Shown: piece by piece, positions 7,765 through 15,068 of the stretch
Numbering within the stretch: position 1 is the first letter of the stretch
Layout of the letters: each line of letters opens with the position of its first letter
Assembly (NCBI RefSeq): GCF_025869515.1
Contig: NZ_JAOZVR010000122.1
Location: 1-64,000 of the forward strand
Direction of reading: 5' to 3'
DNA length: 64,000 nucleotides
Origin: Ferrovibrio sp.
GTDB lineage: Bacteria > Pseudomonadota > Alphaproteobacteria > Ferrovibrionales > Ferrovibrionaceae
Position numbers and translations under genes: made by a program
The notes under the pieces: model-generated
What the model saw: only the letters and a program-made list of their open reading frames with translations
What the model was told of the DNA's origin: nothing
The model's database searches: none

Positions 7765-8850
7765 TTATGGTTGTGGGGCCTGCCCCTTGGGATAGAGCCG
7801 GTTGACATGGCCCATCTTGCGGCCGGGGCGGGCTTCCGCCTTGCCGTAAAGGTGCAGTTTCGTTGAACTTTCGGCCAGCAGGGCGGGCCAGGCGTCGACC
7901 TCGTCGCCGATCAGGTTTTCCATCACGGCATCGCAGAGCCGGTCCGGACTGCCCAGCGCCAGGCCGCAGATCGCCCGGATATGCTGCTCGAACTGCGAGG
8001 TGACGGCGGCATCCAGCGTCCAGTGGCCGGAATTGTGCACGCGCGGCGCGATCTCGTTGACCAGGATCCGGTCGCCGCAGTCGAACAGTTCGACCGCCAT
8101 CACGCCGACATAGTCCAGGCCCTCGGCCAGGCTGGCGGCAATTCTCTCGGCTTCGGCGGCGAGGACCGGTTCGATCCGCGCCGGCGCGTAGGTGCGCCAC
8201 AGAATATGGTTGCGGTGGATATTCTCGACCGGACCCCAGGAGGCGATGCGACCGTCGATGCCGCGCGCCAGCACCACCGACAATTCGCGCCGGAAGCTGA
8301 TGAAGCCTTCGGCGATCAGCTGGTCGGAGTTCAGCGCGGCGAAGGCGGGCGCGGTATCTTCGGTGCTGGCGATCTTGGCCTGACCCTTGCCGTCATAGCC
8401 CATGCGCCGCGTCTTGAGCACCAGCGGCAGGCCGAGCGGCCCGACCGCACCGCACAGATCGGCCGGATTGGCGACGGCGCGATAGGGCGCGGTGGCAATG
8501 CCGCGGCTGTTGCAGAAATCCTTCTCGAACAGGCGGTCCTGGCTGACGCGGAGCGCCTCGGTGCCGGGGCGCACCGGGACCAGCCTGGCGATCTCGGCCA
8601 CCGGATCGAAGGGAATGTTTTCGAATTCGTAGGTCACCACGGCGCAGTCGCGCGCGAATGTCGCCATCGCCGCTGCATCGGTGTAGTCGGCGCGGGTGAA
8701 TTTCGCCGCCACTTCGGCGGCCGGCGGATCGGCTTCCGGCGCGAAGATATGGCAATGATAGCCCAGTCGCGCCGCAGCAATCGCCAGCATGCGGCCGAGC
8801 TGGCCGCCGCCGAGGATGCCAATCATGCTGCCGGGCGGAATCACAGTCAT
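7765..8850 (-). CDS. purK: N5-carboxyaminoimidazole ribonucleotide synthase
   Basis: A 361-residue ATP-grasp enzyme that carboxylates AIR to N5-CAIR with ATP and bicarbonate in purine synthesis. The N-terminus IGILGGGQLGRMLAIAAARL is the PurK nucleotide-proximal fold, and MGYDGKGQ and NEIAPRVHNSGHWT are family hallmarks of the ATP-grasp domain. Its ATG overlaps the purE stop by one base (TAATG), so the two are translationally coupled and purE is first. Length is normal. Confidence 0.95.
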   Translation of the reverse strand: MTVIPPGSMIGILGGGQLGRMLAIAAARLGYHCHIFAPEADPPAAEVAAKFTRADYTDAAAMATFARDCAVVTYEFENIPFDPVAEIARLVPVRPGTEALRVSQDRLFEKDFCNSRGIATAPYRAVANPADLCGAVGPLGLPLVLKTRRMGYDGKGQAKIASTEDTAPAFAALNSDQLIAEGFISFRRELSVVLARGIDGRIASWGPVENIHRNHILWRTYAPARIEPVLAAEAERIAASLAEGLDYVGVMAVELFDCGDRILVNEIAPRVHNSGHWTLDAAVTSQFEQHIRAICGLALGSPDRLCDAVMENLIGDEVDAWPALLAESSTKLHLYGKAEARPGRKMGHVNRLYPKGQAPQP

Positions 8851-9365
8851 TATTTGCCGCGGCTCGGCTTGAGCTTGATCGCCCGGGTCTGCTTGGCGCG
8901 CCAGGCCTGCAGGCGCCTGGACAGCGCCGGATCGTTCAGCGCCAGGATGGCGGCCGCGAGCAAACCGGCATTGATGGCGCCGGCCTTGCCGACGGCCAAT
9001 GTGCCGACCGGAATGCCGCCGGGCATCTGCTGGATCGACAGCAGCGAGTCGAGGCCCTTGAGTGCCTTGCTTTCCACCGGCACGCCGAGCACCGGCAGAT
9101 GTGTCATGGCGGCCGCCATGCCGGGCAGATGCGCCGCGCCGCCAGCGCCGGCGATGATCACCTGGATGCCGCGCGCATGCGCGCCGTGGGCATAGTCATA
9201 CAGCCGCTGCGGCGTGCGATGCGCGGAGACGATGCGATGCTCGGCCGGCACCTTGAGCGCCTTCAGGATGTCGGCGGCATGTTCCATGGTCGCCCAGTCG
9301 GACTGGCTGCCCATGATGATACCGACCAAAGGCTTCTGGGCGGCCGGACCTTTACGCAACGCCAT
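8850..9365 (-). CDS. purE: N5-carboxyaminoimidazole ribonucleotide mutase
   Basis: A 171-residue class I PurE that moves the carboxyl group of N5-CAIR to C4, giving CAIR. Hallmarks are [10 protein letters not shown] near the N-terminus, the SAHRTP motif with the active-site His, and [11 protein letters not shown]. The C-terminal 25 residues are a basic tail ([22 protein letters not shown] region). GGAGT lies just upstream of the ATG. It forms a two-gene operon with purK. The upstream intergenic region of about 180 bases holds no recognisable riboswitch. Confidence 0.95.
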   Translation of the reverse strand: MALRKGPAAQKPLVGIIMGSQSDWATMEHAADILKALKVPAEHRIVSAHRTPQRLYDYAHGAHARGIQVIIAGAGGAAHLPGMAAAMTHLPVLGVPVESKALKGLDSLLSIQQMPGGIPVGTLAVGKAGAINAGLLAAAILALNDPALSRRLQAWRAKQTRAIKLKPSRGK

Positions 9366-9548
9366 GAGTTACTCCTGCGGCGGAAAGCGGCGGATTATAG
9401 GGGCCGGGTCCGGGCTGTAAAGCCGGACTTGGGCAACCTGCAAAAGCCTGGAATCGGGCACCTTTCCTGCGGTGGCATGGCTGGCCGATCCATGCTTTGT
9501 TAACGCCTTCTGCGGCATGAGTAACGCAGACTGCCGTTTCAGACGGCT

Positions 9549-10331
9549 ATGCCTGGAAAGCGGGGCATGGTGAAGATCGAAGACCGTCGACCGGTCGGAC
9601 TGGGCACGACGACCCCCATCGGGCCGTCGGGTGGCAGCGCGCGCCCGGTTGCGGTCACGCCGGGGCAGGGGGCGATCACCGCCACCACGGCGTCGGCCAA
9701 TCCGGCCGCCACCGCCACCGTGATGGGGATTCCCGAACCGGAACTGACGCCGCGGGTGCGCGATGCGATCGTGCGGCTGATGGGTGAGGTGGACCAGCTG
9801 CGCAATGAGCTGAACCGCACGCGCCATCGTCTGGCCGAGCTGGAACGCCTGGCCGACCGCGACACGCTGACGCCGCTGTATAACCGTCGCGCCTTCGTGC
9901 GCGAACTGAGCCGCGCGATGGCGCATGTCGAACGCTACGGCCGGCCGTCCTGCCTGATCTATTTCGATCTCAACGGTCTGAAGGAGATCAACGACAAGCA
10001 CGGCCATGGCGCCGGCGACGCCGCCCTGATCCAGGTCGGCCAGATCCTGATCGACAACACGCGCGAATTCGACGTCGTCGCCCGGCTTGGCGGCGACGAA
10101 TATGGCGTCATCCTGAGCGAGACCGATGCCCAGCAGGGCCGCGAGAAGGCCGAGCATCTGGCCGAGGCGATCCGCCGCCGTCCGCTGCACTGGGAGGGCA
10201 AAACCCTGCCGCTGGATGCCGCCTATGGCGTCTACCCGCTCAAGCCCGGCGAGGATCCTGGCGCGGCTTTGGCCGCCGCCGACCAGATGATGTACAGCCA
10301 TAAACTGGCCCGGCGCACCGCGCGCGGCTAG
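9549..10331 (+). CDS. GGDEF-domain diguanylate cyclase
   Basis: A 260-residue soluble protein: a low-complexity N-terminus (about 1-60, Gly/Thr/Pro/Ala-rich), a short coiled coil (REVDQLRNELNRTRHRLAELE-like), then a GGDEF domain that makes c-di-GMP. The signature is GGDEY rather than GGDEF, a tolerated variant. A complete product-inhibition I-site, R-E-F-D, lies exactly five residues before it, so activity should be feedback controlled. No sensory domain or membrane segment is evident. A second ATG six codons downstream (MVKIEDRR) has GGAAAG upstream and could be the true start. It is divergent from purE. Confidence 0.85.
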   Translation: MPGKRGMVKIEDRRPVGLGTTTPIGPSGGSARPVAVTPGQGAITATTASANPAATATVMGIPEPELTPRVRDAIVRLMGEVDQLRNELNRTRHRLAELERLADRDTLTPLYNRRAFVRELSRAMAHVERYGRPSCLIYFDLNGLKEINDKHGHGAGDAALIQVGQILIDNTREFDVVARLGGDEYGVILSETDAQQGREKAEHLAEAIRRRPLHWEGKTLPLDAAYGVYPLKPGEDPGAALAAADQMMYSHKLARRTARG

Positions 10332-10420
10332 GCGCTCTCTGCCAACCCTCTGATTTCATTCTAACAGTTGCGGCCCGCCCGACCCCGCCCGAGGCCGGAT
10401 CGCGGCCAATTGGATGCCGG

Positions 10421-10515
10421 TTCGATCCTGTTCGAAGCCAGTTCGATCCCGTTCGAAGCCAATTCGATCCAATTCGATCCCATCCGATCCGGCTGGATCC
10501 CGTTCGATCCGGTCC
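10421..10515. repeat. array of about nine degenerate TTCGATCC units phased at about 10 bp
   Basis: Units TTCGATCC, TTCGAAGC, TCCGATCC and CTGGATCC begin at 10421, 10431, 10442, 10452, 10463, 10473, 10483, 10493 and 10503, a mean step of about 10.25 bp, close to one helical turn. The first four units form two nearly identical 21-bp repeats. The array fills much of the 288-base gap between the diguanylate cyclase and the TfoX-like gene; no credible gene overlaps it. It could be a minisatellite or a face-of-helix protein-binding array. Confidence 0.75.
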
Positions 10516-10619
10516 GGCGCCCGGTCGCTGCGGATCTGCAGATTCACGATGGTCATCAGCGAAAACGGAACATATAATGAACGAAAGCCGGGTTTCAAGA
10601 CTGTGAGCAAGGAGGCGGC

Positions 10620-11102
10620 ATGGCGGCCGACAGCGACTTCCGCGACTACGTGCTGGACTGCATGGCGGCGACCGGGATGGGACCGGTCGAGAATGCCCGG
10701 CTGTTCGGCGGCACCAGCTTCAAGATCGATGGCGCGCTGTTCGCCGTGATCCTGCGCAACACGCTGTATTTCGTGGTCGACGATCTCAGCCGGCCGCGTT
10801 TCGAGGCGGCCGGCATGGGGCCTTTCACCTATGCGCGCAAGAACCAGCAGCGCGTGATCCCGCGCTGGTACGAATTGCCCGAAGATGTGCTGCTGGATGC
10901 CGAAGACTTACGCGACTGGATGCGCGAGGCCATGGCGGCGGTGCGCCGCACGGCCAAGCCGGCCGGCAAACCGCGCGCCTCCAAAAAGAAGCCGGCGGCC
11001 GCAAAAGCCAGGCCGGTGCAGAAGGCGCGGCCGAAGCCGGAAAAACCTGCTAAAACCGCAGCGAAACCCAAAGCCGCCGCGAGGAAAGTCCGCGGCAAAT
11101 AA
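10620..11102 (+). CDS. TfoX/Sxy N-terminal domain protein with basic tail
   Basis: 160 residues. Residues 1-100 match the TfoX N-terminal domain (FRDYVLDCMAATG, then RLFGGTSFKIDGALFAVI and an RWYELPEDVL segment). From about 110 on it is a Lys/Ala/Pro-rich tail (KPAAAKARPVQKARP) like those of histone H1-like or DNA-binding proteins. TfoX proteins regulate competence in gammaproteobacteria; in this lineage the role is unknown. The start is fixed by AAGGAGG upstream. Its stop overlaps the terminator hairpin of the convergent gene. Confidence 0.8.
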   Translation: MAADSDFRDYVLDCMAATGMGPVENARLFGGTSFKIDGALFAVILRNTLYFVVDDLSRPRFEAAGMGPFTYARKNQQRVIPRWYELPEDVLLDAEDLRDWMREAMAAVRRTAKPAGKPRASKKKPAAAKARPVQKARPKPEKPAKTAAKPKAAARKVRGK

Positions 11103-11134
11103 AACGGCCCTGCGCGATGATGCCGCGCAGGGCC
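11097..11134 (-). terminator. strong rho-independent terminator (minus strand)
   Basis: GGCCCTGCGCG and CGCGCAGGGCC form a perfect 11-bp stem with a 7-base loop. Read on the minus strand it is followed by GTTTTATTT, so it should end the transcript of the small membrane protein gene. On the plus strand the same stem follows the TfoX-like stop but lacks a T-tract. Confidence 0.75.
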
Positions 11135-11168
11135 GGGAGACAGGCCGGGAGACAGGCCCGGAGACAGG
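11133..11168. repeat. three tandem 12-bp repeats
   Basis: CCGGGAGACAGG occurs twice in tandem and is followed by a third copy, CCCGGAGACAGG, with one change. It lies between the convergent TfoX-like and small membrane protein genes, immediately beside the terminator stem. It is probably a neutral slippage minisatellite. Confidence 0.7.
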
Positions 11169-11201
11169 GCCGCGGTTCGATATGCCGCGACGCGCGCTGT
11201 T

Positions 11202-11429
11202 TCAGATCGGCTGATGGCGCGGGCGGTGTTCCTCGCGCAGCCGCTGCTCGCGGGCCAGCTTGAACATCACGAAGATCGGCAGGCCGCTGAGCATGGCGGC
11301 GAAATTGGCCGCGATGATCCAGTCGACATGGAACCAGGTCACCATGCCGTCGGCGACGATGAAAAATTGCAGGACGGCAAATACCAGGAAAAAGGCGGCA
11401 CCGGGAAACTGCGTCTTGGGGAAGGCCAT
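11202..11429 (-). CDS. small two-helix membrane protein
   Basis: 75 residues with two hydrophobic helices, about 9-29 (FPGAAFFLVFAVLQFFIVAD) and 37-55 (DWIIAANFAAMLSGLPIFVM), then a charged, His-rich C-terminus (KLAREQRLREEHRPRH). AAGGAGACGATC before the ATG gives a clear ribosome-binding site, and a strong terminator follows the gene, so it is likely expressed. The family is not recognised. Confidence 0.65.
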   Translation of the reverse strand: MAFPKTQFPGAAFFLVFAVLQFFIVADGMVTWFHVDWIIAANFAAMLSGLPIFVMFKLAREQRLREEHRPRHQPI

Positions 11430-11595
11430 GATCGTCTCCTTTTCTTATGTCGTTTTGAGCGCACGACTGCATGGCCGGAGACTAGGCCGTGCGCCCGGTT
11501 TGCGCCCCCGATAAGACTGTGACCCCTGTGATCGCCTTGTGACCTGGATGTTGCGGTTTACCGGGAATCGGACGGGCACGGAACGCGCCTTATAA

Positions 11596-11622
11596 GTTGT
11601 AAGGCCGGGGCCGGCAGTTGTA
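11596..11622 (+). promoter_or_regulatory. GTTGTA direct repeat upstream of first caspase gene
   Basis: GTTGTA occurs twice with a 15-base spacer (21-bp period, two helical turns), overlapping a TATAAG box. The same arrangement, with a different spacer sequence, is found before the second caspase-like gene. This suggests a conserved binding site rather than simple residual identity. Confidence 0.45.
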
Positions 11623-11637
11623 ATATTCTGGCCTTAC

Positions 11638-11651
11638 GGTCCAGGGGGACC
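11638..11651 (+). promoter_or_regulatory. leader hairpin of first caspase gene
   Basis: GGTCC-AGGG-GGACC forms a 5-bp stem ending 27 bases before the GTG start. The equivalent position before the second caspase gene reads CGTCC-AAAA-GGACG at the identical distance, so the first base pair changes compensatorily from G-C to C-G. Confidence 0.45.
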
Positions 11652-11678
11652 GGGAGCATCTATTCTGGGGACAAGGCC

Positions 11679-13121
11679 GTGCGCAGGTTCGTTCGGTTCG
11701 GGGCAGGGATGGTCGCCATTGTGGCGGTTGCCGCGCTTTTCCTGTCGGCATCGGTTGCGCTCGCGGCATCGGGCCAGCGTCTGGCGCTGGTGATCGGCAA
11801 CAATGCCTATGCCGATGGCGTACTGAAAAATCCGATCAACGATGCGCGTGCCATGGCTGGTGTATTGCGCGAGCTCGGTTTCGAGGTGCGCGTGCTGGAA
11901 AACGCCGACCGTATGGTGATGCAGCGCGCCGTGGTGGAGTTCGGCCGCAAGCTGAATGAAGATACCGTCGGGCTGTTTTACTTCGCCGGCCACGGCATGC
12001 AGGTGCGTGGGTCGAATTACCTGATTCCAGTGAAGGCCGAGATCGCCAGCGAAGACGAAGTTGAAGTCGAGGGGCTGGATGTCGCCTATGTGATGGCGCG
12101 CATGGCCACGGCGAAGAACCAGTTCAACATCGTGATCCTCGATGCCTGCCGCAACAATCCGTTCCAGCGCAGTTTCCGCTCGGTCAGCAACGGCCTGGCA
12201 GCGATTTCTGCGCCGACCGGCACGCTGATCGCCTATGCCACGGCGCCGGGCTCGGTGGCGAGCGACGGCGATGCGGCCAACGGCATCTACACGTCGGAAC
12301 TGGTGCGGGCGATCCGGCAGCCCGGCATCTCGATGGAAGAGGCCTTCAAGCAGGCGCGCAGCGGCGTGATTACCCGTACCCAGGGCAGGCAGACGCCGTG
12401 GGAGAGTTCGTCGGTGGTCGGTACCTTCATGTTCAAGGCGGCACCCTCGCAGACCGCGTCGCTGGCCGCGCCGGCCGCACCAGCCAGGGACAACGCCGGC
12501 GACATCGCGCTGTGGAACGCGGTGAAGGACAGCCAGGACCCGCGCGATTTCCAGGCCTATCTCGACAGTCATCCGAACGGGATTTTCGACCGGCTGGCGC
12601 GTGTGCGCATCGCCGCGCTGGGCGATGCGGCCAGCAAGTCACGCGCCGCCGTGCCTGCGGCTGCTCCCGCCGCTGCCGTGCCGGAGGCCAAGTCCCCGCC
12701 GCCGTCGGCCAAGGCGCCCGAGCCCACCGTGACGGCCAGCCTGCAGCCGCCCGTCGGGCTGAATACGGCCGCATCAGGGGATTATGAGGGACAGCTGCGC
12801 CAGAGCTGGCCGCGGGTGGAAGCGGCATTGAGGGCACACTGGCAGAAGGAATTCGCCAGCTACCGCGTGATGGTGACGGGGATGTCAACGACGGCACTGC
12901 CACTGGACCTGAAATTCTCGAAGGCAACCCTGGACTCGGTCGACCTAGCGGTGCGTAAGGCAGTTGTTACGGTCACCGGCCAGCGTCTGGAGGCAGACCG
13001 TTACGGCGGTTCCATGTGGGTCGGTTTCGTCACGCCGTTCAGCTATGCGCTGGACCTCGTCGACAACCGGGTCGTGATCGGCGAATACCACCTGGCGCCA
13101 GCCGCGGCGCGCGGCCAGTAA
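11679..13121 (+). CDS. secreted caspase-like (peptidase C14) protein, copy 1
   Basis: 480 residues from a GTG start. A signal peptide (about 1-30, ending ALAA) exports it. A caspase p20-type domain spans about 34-253 with the catalytic His105 in YFAGHGMQ and Cys157 in LDACRNNPF, and ends with the typical TPWESSSVVG. A segment around 268-310 (LWNAVKDSQDPRDFQAYL) is a repeat common after bacterial caspase domains. After a Pro/Ala-rich linker comes a C-terminal module of about 110 residues of unassigned fold. It is the first of three tandem paralogs. The signal peptide argues against a cytoplasmic defence or death effector; targets are unknown. Confidence 0.87.
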   Translation: MRRFVRFGAGMVAIVAVAALFLSASVALAASGQRLALVIGNNAYADGVLKNPINDARAMAGVLRELGFEVRVLENADRMVMQRAVVEFGRKLNEDTVGLFYFAGHGMQVRGSNYLIPVKAEIASEDEVEVEGLDVAYVMARMATAKNQFNIVILDACRNNPFQRSFRSVSNGLAAISAPTGTLIAYATAPGSVASDGDAANGIYTSELVRAIRQPGISMEEAFKQARSGVITRTQGRQTPWESSSVVGTFMFKAAPSQTASLAAPAAPARDNAGDIALWNAVKDSQDPRDFQAYLDSHPNGIFDRLARVRIAALGDAASKSRAAVPAAAPAAAVPEAKSPPPSAKAPEPTVTASLQPPVGLNTAASGDYEGQLRQSWPRVEAALRAHWQKEFASYRVMVTGMSTTALPLDLKFSKATLDSVDLAVRKAVVTVTGQRLEADRYGGSMWVGFVTPFSYALDLVDNRVVIGEYHLAPAAARGQ

Positions 13122-13413
13122 TCCCTGATTTTGACAATAGCGACCGGAAGCCTGCGGCCTGATCAAAAGCGAAAAGATCGGACGCATGCGCACCTGCGGG
13201 CTGGAGCCGGGCGGGCAGGCGCGCTTGCCGACTGGATCGCGCAGCGCCGCATGCTGCCGGTGCGCCGGTTCGACCGCCTCGGCGCTGCTGGTCGAAGATG
13301 AGCTTTGCGTCCTGCGGCTCCCGAGCAGAAAAATTAAGATCAGAAGCGACCGGGTTGTGACCATGGAAATGGCGGGTTTCCCGGAATCGGTCGCGGCAGA
13401 GCGCGTCTTATAG

Positions 13414-13440
13414 GTTGTAGGCGGTTTGCCGGAAGTTGTA
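13414..13440 (+). promoter_or_regulatory. GTTGTA direct repeat upstream of second caspase gene
   Basis: Two GTTGTA motifs 21 bp apart, with the spacer diverged from that of copy 1 (GGCGGTTTGCCGGAA here, AGGCCGGGGCCGGCA there) while both hexamers are unchanged. A TATAGG box precedes the first motif. It is a candidate activator or repressor site shared by the paralogs. Confidence 0.45.
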
Positions 13441-13453
13441 GTATTGAAGGTAA

Positions 13454-13467
13454 CGTCCAAAAGGACG
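13454..13467 (+). promoter_or_regulatory. leader hairpin of second caspase gene
   Basis: CGTCC-AAAA-GGACG ends 27 bases before the GTG, exactly as in copy 1, with one compensatory base-pair change and a different tetraloop. It may influence translation or mRNA stability. The stem is short, so the evidence is the conservation rather than the strength. Confidence 0.45.
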
Positions 13468-13494
13468 GGAAGCATCTATTCCGGGGGCAAGGCC

Positions 13495-14868
13495 GTGCGC
13501 AGATTCGTTCGGTTCGGGGCAGGGATGGTCGCCATTGTGGCGGTTGCCGCGCTTTTTCTGTCGGCTTCGGTTGCATTCGCGGCATCGGGCCAGCGCTTGG
13601 CGCTGGTGATCGGCAACAATGCCTACAGCGACGGCGTGCTGAAAAATCCGATCAACGATGCGCGCGCCATGGCCGCCACACTGCGCGATCTCGGTTTCGA
13701 AGTGAGCAAGCTGGAGAATGCCGACCGCAGTTCGATGCAGCGCGCCGTGGTGGAATTCGGCCGCAAGCTCAATGAAAACACGGTCGGCCTGTTCTATTTC
13801 GCCGGCCATGGCATGCAGGTACGCGGCAGCAACTACCTGATCCCGGTGAAAGCCAGCATCCAGAGCGAGGACGAGGTCGAGGTCGATGGCGTGGATGTCG
13901 CCTATGTGATGGCGCGTATGGCCACGGCGAAGAACCAGTTCAACATCGTGATCCTCGATGCCTGCCGCAACAATCCGTTCCAGCGCAGCTTCCGTTCGGT
14001 GAGCAACGGCCTGGCGGCGATCTCGGCGCCGACCGGCACGCTGATCGCCTATGCCACGGCGCCGGGCTCGGTGGCCAGCGACGGCGATGCCAGCAACGGC
14101 ATCTATACATCCGAGCTGGTGCAGGCCATGCGCCGCCCCGGTATTTCCATGGAAGAAGCCTTCAAGCAGGCGCGCGGCGGCGTGATCGCGCGCACCCAGG
14201 GCAAGCAGACGCCATGGGAAAGCTCGTCGGTGGTGGGCCATTTTTCCTTCAAGCCGGGCGACCAGGTCTCCGCACTCTCAGGCGGCGCACCGTCGACCGA
14301 CAATGCGGCCGAGATCGCTTTCTGGAATACCGTGAAAGACAGCCAGGACCCGCGCAGCCTGCAGGCCTATCTCGACAGCTATCCTCACGGCGCCTTCGAG
14401 CGGCTGGCACGCCTGCGCATCGGCACGCTGGGCGATGCGGACAAGGGCAAGGCCGGCTCAGCCGCGGTGGCCAGTCTGCAAGCACCGCAGGCCACGGGCA
14501 GCGGGCTGCCCGATGCGAATGATTTGAGCGCCGCGCTGCTGCGCGACTGGCCGGCCGTCGAGGCAGCCTTGCGCGAGCATTTCAAGGCCAACTTCGCCAC
14601 CTACCGCGTGATTCTGCCCGCCAACTCGCCGATCATGGATATCCGCTTCGAGAAGGCGACGTTGACGAATGTGGTCGACGCCACCACCGCCCATATCATG
14701 GTCGAGGGGCAGCGGTATGCCGCGGGCAGCTATGTGAACAGCGCGCCGACCTGGTGGGCCTTCAAGTCGATGTTCTCTTACGAAATCAAATTCACCGACG
14801 GCAAGGTGACCCTGGGCAAATACCGCATGATCCCGGTCACCCCTGACAACCGCGCGCTGCATCAGTAA
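13495..14868 (+). CDS. secreted caspase-like (peptidase C14) protein, copy 2
   Basis: 457 residues when started at the GTG that aligns with copy 1 (both begin V-R-R-F-V-R-F-G-A-G); an upstream ATG would add 23 residues with no counterpart and destroy the signal peptide position. The signal peptide ends near AFAA. Catalytic His105 and Cys157 are intact and the domain is nearly identical to copy 1 across 140-245. The linker after the caspase domain is shorter, and the C-terminal module diverges more (NSPIMDIRFEKATLTNVV). Probably exported to the periplasm. Confidence 0.87.
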   Translation: MRRFVRFGAGMVAIVAVAALFLSASVAFAASGQRLALVIGNNAYSDGVLKNPINDARAMAATLRDLGFEVSKLENADRSSMQRAVVEFGRKLNENTVGLFYFAGHGMQVRGSNYLIPVKASIQSEDEVEVDGVDVAYVMARMATAKNQFNIVILDACRNNPFQRSFRSVSNGLAAISAPTGTLIAYATAPGSVASDGDASNGIYTSELVQAMRRPGISMEEAFKQARGGVIARTQGKQTPWESSSVVGHFSFKPGDQVSALSGGAPSTDNAAEIAFWNTVKDSQDPRSLQAYLDSYPHGAFERLARLRIGTLGDADKGKAGSAAVASLQAPQATGSGLPDANDLSAALLRDWPAVEAALREHFKANFATYRVILPANSPIMDIRFEKATLTNVVDATTAHIMVEGQRYAAGSYVNSAPTWWAFKSMFSYEIKFTDGKVTLGKYRMIPVTPDNRALHQ

Positions 14869-15005
14869 TTCCCGGGGCAACCGGCCGGTGCTGCCGGAAT
14901 AACGATGATGCTCTGCAATCCAACATCGATCGGCAATCATCCCGGTGCAGAGCAATCCTGAAGTTGTGAAACCCTGCAGCCGTAGTAAAATCCGCGAGCG
15001 ATCAG

Positions 15006-15027
15006 GGGGCAGGTGGATGATTGCCCC
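15006..15027 (+). promoter_or_regulatory. leader hairpin of third caspase gene
   Basis: GGGGCA and TGCCCC pair around a 10-base loop, 41 bases upstream of the GTG start. The sequence is unrelated to the hairpins before copies 1 and 2, and the paired GTTGTA motifs are not preserved here, so this promoter is older or independent. Confidence 0.3.
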
Positions 15028-15068
15028 GGCCTGGCTACAAGAGGAAGCCTGACTACAAGGGGAAGACA

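Larger units (their letters stand above)
13122..13494. other. 373-base intergenic region with duplicated promoter DNA
   Basis: The first two thirds show no gene that looks real: a 75-codon plus-strand frame is Arg/Ser/Cys-rich shadow text. The last 115 bases are homologous, with many substitutions, to the sequence before the first caspase-like gene, including the TATA-like box, the paired GTTGTA motifs, the leader hairpin and AGCATCTATT before the start. The duplication that made copy 2 therefore included its promoter. Confidence 0.6.

Noticed and set aside
10421-10515. CRISPR array
   Set aside because: Units are about 10 bp, degenerate and without spacers; there are no cas genes in the window.
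10356-10749. Open frames on both strands through the phased repeat array
   Set aside because: They exist only because the short repeat lacks stops; the peptides are heptad Arg/Asp/Ser/Phe repeats with no ribosome site, and the plus one runs out of frame into the TfoX-like gene.
13186-13413. A 75-codon frame between the first two caspase genes
   Set aside because: No ribosome site, atypical composition, and its end overlaps the duplicated promoter.
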